DNA of 64,000 nt, from positions 23,996-87,995 of the forward strand of contig CALMSY010000031.1 of the NCBI GenBank assembly GCA_937872475.1, given 5' to 3'. The notes under the pieces are model-generated. The model ran no database searches and had not been told where the DNA came from. It saw only the letters and a list, made by a program, of their open reading frames with translations. Position numbers and translations under genes: made by a program. Numbering within the stretch: the stretch's first letter is position 1; every line of letters begins with the position of its first letter. The DNA comes from 67-14 sp020438345. Its GTDB lineage: Bacteria > Actinomycetota > Thermoleophilia > Solirubrobacterales > 70-9. Positions 62,094 through 64,000 of the stretch are shown one piece after another.

Positions 62094-63263
62094 TCAGCCT
62101 GCGGAAGTTCGGACCTTGCAGAGGGTGTTGCCTCTGCGGGCGTCGGCGCGGAGTTTGACCATCGAACAGCTGCGGTCACTGAACCGGACCCGCTGGATGT
62201 TCTTCAGGGTCCTCTGACCACCATTCCCGGCCAGTTTCACGGTACTCCGGTTCTGGCTGACCACCCGATAGTGCTTCGCCTTGCCGGGCAGGACGACCGT
62301 GTTCCGGCCCTTGTCACCGTAGACCTTGTCGTTGCCGGTGAATGGTTTGATCAGGTCATTGCCTTCAGCCCCGTTGATCGTGTCGTCACCCTTGGTGCCG
62401 AGAATCCGGTCACTGGTTTTCCCTCCCCAGATCGGCATGCCATCACCGATCTGCTGGGCGATGCTGCGACCGTCCTTGCCCCAGCCGACCTGGACCCATG
62501 AGTTGTCGGCGCTGTCCCGGAAGATGTTGAAGTTCGCAGAGCTGCCGAGATCGTAGGCGGGACTTACTACCCTGGTCTTGCGTAGGTAGCGGGTCGACTT
62601 CTTCCATCCCGCTGGCAGGGCGGCGTTCCTGAAGGCCTGGGTGGTCTCCTCGGGTGTCCTCATGTTCGAGGCCATCATCATGTAGGTGTTGCCCCAGTTG
62701 TCGGTGATGAAGTAGCGCAGGATCCGCTCGCCCTCACCATTGTCATTGCGGGCCCAGAAGTACATGTCCTGATTCTTCTGATTGGCCGAGTACCTCACTA
62801 CGCCGTTGGGGGGAGTCGGGGTCTGAAAGGCCGCGTCCCAGGCGCTGGTCGGTGGCGGATCCATCTCCGGGTACTGGGCTGCATCGTAGGGCCACATCGC
62901 ACTCTTGATCTGCGCGACGATGATCCACGTGTACCCTTCGGGTGTGACCACCGTGGTCACGTCGGGTTCCTTCTCGCCCGGGCTGCTCAGAGTCTCCTGG
63001 TAGTTGAACTGGGCGGTTCGTTCGGTGTTCTTGATGTACCTGGGTGGAGGGGTGTACGTCTCGAAGGCCTCGTGGGTGATCGGGTTCTCACCCATCGCCA
63101 GGAGTACGTCCATTGGCCCTTTTCGGTCCTTGCCGACCTTGGCAATGTCAGCGATTTCGTTGCCTGCCTTGCTGGTTGCCGGCAGCACCGCCGCGATGGC
63201 CAGCCCAAGCAGCAGGGCCAGGACAAGGTCGAGTCGGATACGGCTGAAAACGGCGGTGCTCAT
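62094..63263 (-). CDS. Secreted protein with RTX-like calcium repeats
   Basis: 389 residues from ATG 63263, with AGGAGGAG upstream. The signal peptide is LDLVLALLLGLAIAAVLPAT. The N-terminal ~250 residues are an unknown domain (YTWIIVAQIKSAMWPYDAAQ, RYFITDNWGNTYMMMASNM). After ~280, repeats such as ILGTKGDDTINGAEGNDLIK and FTGNDKVYGDKG match hemolysin-type calcium nonapeptides. The basic C-terminus has two cysteines. A palindromic operator covers its -35 region. Confidence 0.75.
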   Translation of the reverse strand: MSTAVFSRIRLDLVLALLLGLAIAAVLPATSKAGNEIADIAKVGKDRKGPMDVLLAMGENPITHEAFETYTPPPRYIKNTERTAQFNYQETLSSPGEKEPDVTTVVTPEGYTWIIVAQIKSAMWPYDAAQYPEMDPPPTSAWDAAFQTPTPPNGVVRYSANQKNQDMYFWARNDNGEGERILRYFITDNWGNTYMMMASNMRTPEETTQAFRNAALPAGWKKSTRYLRKTRVVSPAYDLGSSANFNIFRDSADNSWVQVGWGKDGRSIAQQIGDGMPIWGGKTSDRILGTKGDDTINGAEGNDLIKPFTGNDKVYGDKGRNTVVLPGKAKHYRVVSQNRSTVKLAGNGGQRTLKNIQRVRFSDRSCSMVKLRADARRGNTLCKVRTSAG

Positions 63264-63293
63264 GAGTCTCCTCCTGAAGTGGTTGGCTGCGAT

Positions 63294-63334
63294 GACGCAA
63301 ACATAGCACAAAGTTGACGCACGTCAACTTTGTG
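63294..63334 (-). promoter_or_regulatory. Promoter with 28-base operator, core TTGAC-N4-GTCAA
   Basis: Bases 63307-63334 form 13-base perfect arms around CA; the core is AAGTTGACGCACGTCAACTT (63311-63330). On the minus strand TTGACG is followed after 16 bases by TATGTT (-10), the same layout as the sulfatase promoter at 40 kb. A TetR gene begins 200 bases away. Confidence 0.7.
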
Positions 63335-63420
63335 TTTGGAACGCAACCGGGAAGCGGAGGTCGGACGTCGCACTGAAGGCCCCCCCTGATCATTGCATTC
63401 GAGCGATTCCGGCCCGGCGC

Positions 63421-63446
63421 CGTCAGCCCGGGCGCCCGGGCTGACG
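63421..63446. repeat. 26-base perfect palindrome
   Basis: CGTCAGCCCGGGC joins directly to its reverse complement. It is located between the RTX-like gene and the TetR gene, upstream of both, so it is not a normal terminator. It could be a regulator site or hairpin in an upstream transcript. Confidence 0.6.
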
Positions 63447-63533
63447 TCCTGTTTCGGCCGCCCCGCCAACCCCTGACCAGTCCGTCACATACTTGCGGTA
63501 TTCGTATACGCACGGTATCGTCAGGTGTCGGGT

Positions 63534-64000
63534 ATGGCTGACATGCCGAAATCCAGGAAGGCACCAACCCGAGCTGAACGCCGGGCAACGACTCGTGAGG
63601 CCCTCATCGACGCGGCCGGACGACTATTCACCCGGGAGGGTTTCCACGCCACCTCACTCGACGCGATCGCCGACGAGGCCGGCTTCACGAAAGGCGCGGT
63701 CTACTCCAACTTCGATGGCAAGGAGGATCTATTCTTCGCCCTCTACGAACGCCGGGTCGAGCGGCGGGTGCACGAACTTGAAGAGGCGATCGCTTCGGCC
63801 CCCTCACCCTCCGAGGCACTGACTGCGATCGAAACAGACATCCGCAACCGTCCCGACGACGGCTGGCTGGCAGTCTTCTTCGAGTTCTGGGCCCATGTTC
63901 TTCGCCATCCCGAGCATTGCGAGCGATTCGCGGCACTTCGCCGCCGGGTGCTCGGCCCGCCGGCCCCTCCTCTCGCAGCGCTCGCGGTCGGAGAGGCCCC
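63534..64000 (+). CDS. TetR-family regulator, 3' end outside window
   Basis: About 155 residues are visible. REALIDAAGRLFTREGFHAT, SLDAIADEAGFTKGAVYSNF and DGKEDLFFALYERRVE are the TetR helix-turn-helix. A helical ligand domain follows to the edge. ATG 63534 is used; GTG 63525 is in frame. It lies next to the TTGAC-N4-GTCAA site, so it is the best candidate for the regulator of that site. Confidence 0.88.
   Translation, partial: MADMPKSRKAPTRAERRATTREALIDAAGRLFTREGFHATSLDAIADEAGFTKGAVYSNFDGKEDLFFALYERRVERRVHELEEAIASAPSPSEALTAIETDIRNRPDDGWLAVFFEFWAHVLRHPEHCERFAALRRRVLGPPAPPLAALAVGEA

Noticed and set aside
63481..63533. CGTATACG and ATAC/GTAT repeats before the TetR gene
   Set aside because: Arms of 4 bases only; the larger neighbouring palindromes are better candidates.
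1..64000. CRISPR array, tRNA, rRNA, IS element
   Set aside because: None recognised by reading: no regularly spaced repeats with unique spacers, no transposase, no clear cloverleaf. A tRNA scan could still find a missed tRNA.

Overview
The window comes from a GC-rich, Gram-positive-type actinobacterial chromosome. I would guess Thermoleophilia/Solirubrobacterales, although no rRNA or other marker gene is present to prove it. The guess rests on the GC-rich third codon positions, the many GTG and TTG starts, the furA-katG pair, the large secreted basic-tailed proteins with cysteine pairs or LamG folds, and the many genes whose -10 box lies only 6-8 bases before the start codon (leaderless transcription). 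No tRNA, rRNA, CRISPR array, transposase or prophage gene was recognised.

Bases 1-17.3 kb are an accessory, defence-rich region. The left edge holds a DUF1156-type adenine DNA methylase, cut by the window, and directly upstream of it a 1139-residue SNF2-like helicase with a DUF3883-like end; together they look like a restriction/anti-phage module that continues to the left. Next come an Excalibur-domain membrane protein, a GIY-YIG nuclease-like protein, an Mrr-type restriction nuclease, a HicA-like small protein, an unknown membrane protein, a (p)ppGpp-hydrolase-like HD protein and a PD-(D/E)XK-like protein. Three VapBC toxin-antitoxin pairs are here (a fourth is at 30.4-31.1 kb), with gene debris: a vapC 3' fragment, a decayed copy of a small two-gene cassette, and two fragments sharing one 21-base 5' coding sequence.

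17.4-30.3 kb holds a SulP transporter, divergent nitroreductase-like and quinone-oxidoreductase-like genes, a VWA protein, a secreted GH31 glycosidase, small proteins, and a giant secreted protein whose signal peptide is separated from its body by an apparent one-base frameshift. 30.4-40 kb holds VapBC, a secreted esterase, a phloretin/DAPG-hydrolase-like enzyme next to an O-methyltransferase, several secreted unknown proteins and a sulfatase.

40-53 kb holds three DHA2-type drug exporters, a three-gene cell-surface sugar operon (glycosyltransferase, polysaccharide deacetylase, membrane protein), an SDR, an ArsR/AHSA1 pair, a TetR/R2-like diiron protein pair and an Nramp metal transporter. 53-64 kb holds a LamG surface protein, furA-katG, a secreted protein, a VanZ-like protein, a VOC protein, an RTX-like secreted protein and a partial TetR regulator.

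Most notable signals: (1) a common palindrome, TTGAC-N4-GTCAA, in front of three genes for exported proteins (34.8, 40.0 and 63.3 kb), the last beside a TetR gene; (2) a 68-residue acidic protein gene at 14.2 kb whose 60-base relic at 12.1 kb differs at seven sites, all synonymous third positions; (3) the methylase-helicase module; (4) pervasive leaderless promoters; (5) self-complementary operators overlapping the starts of toxin-antitoxin and ArsR genes.
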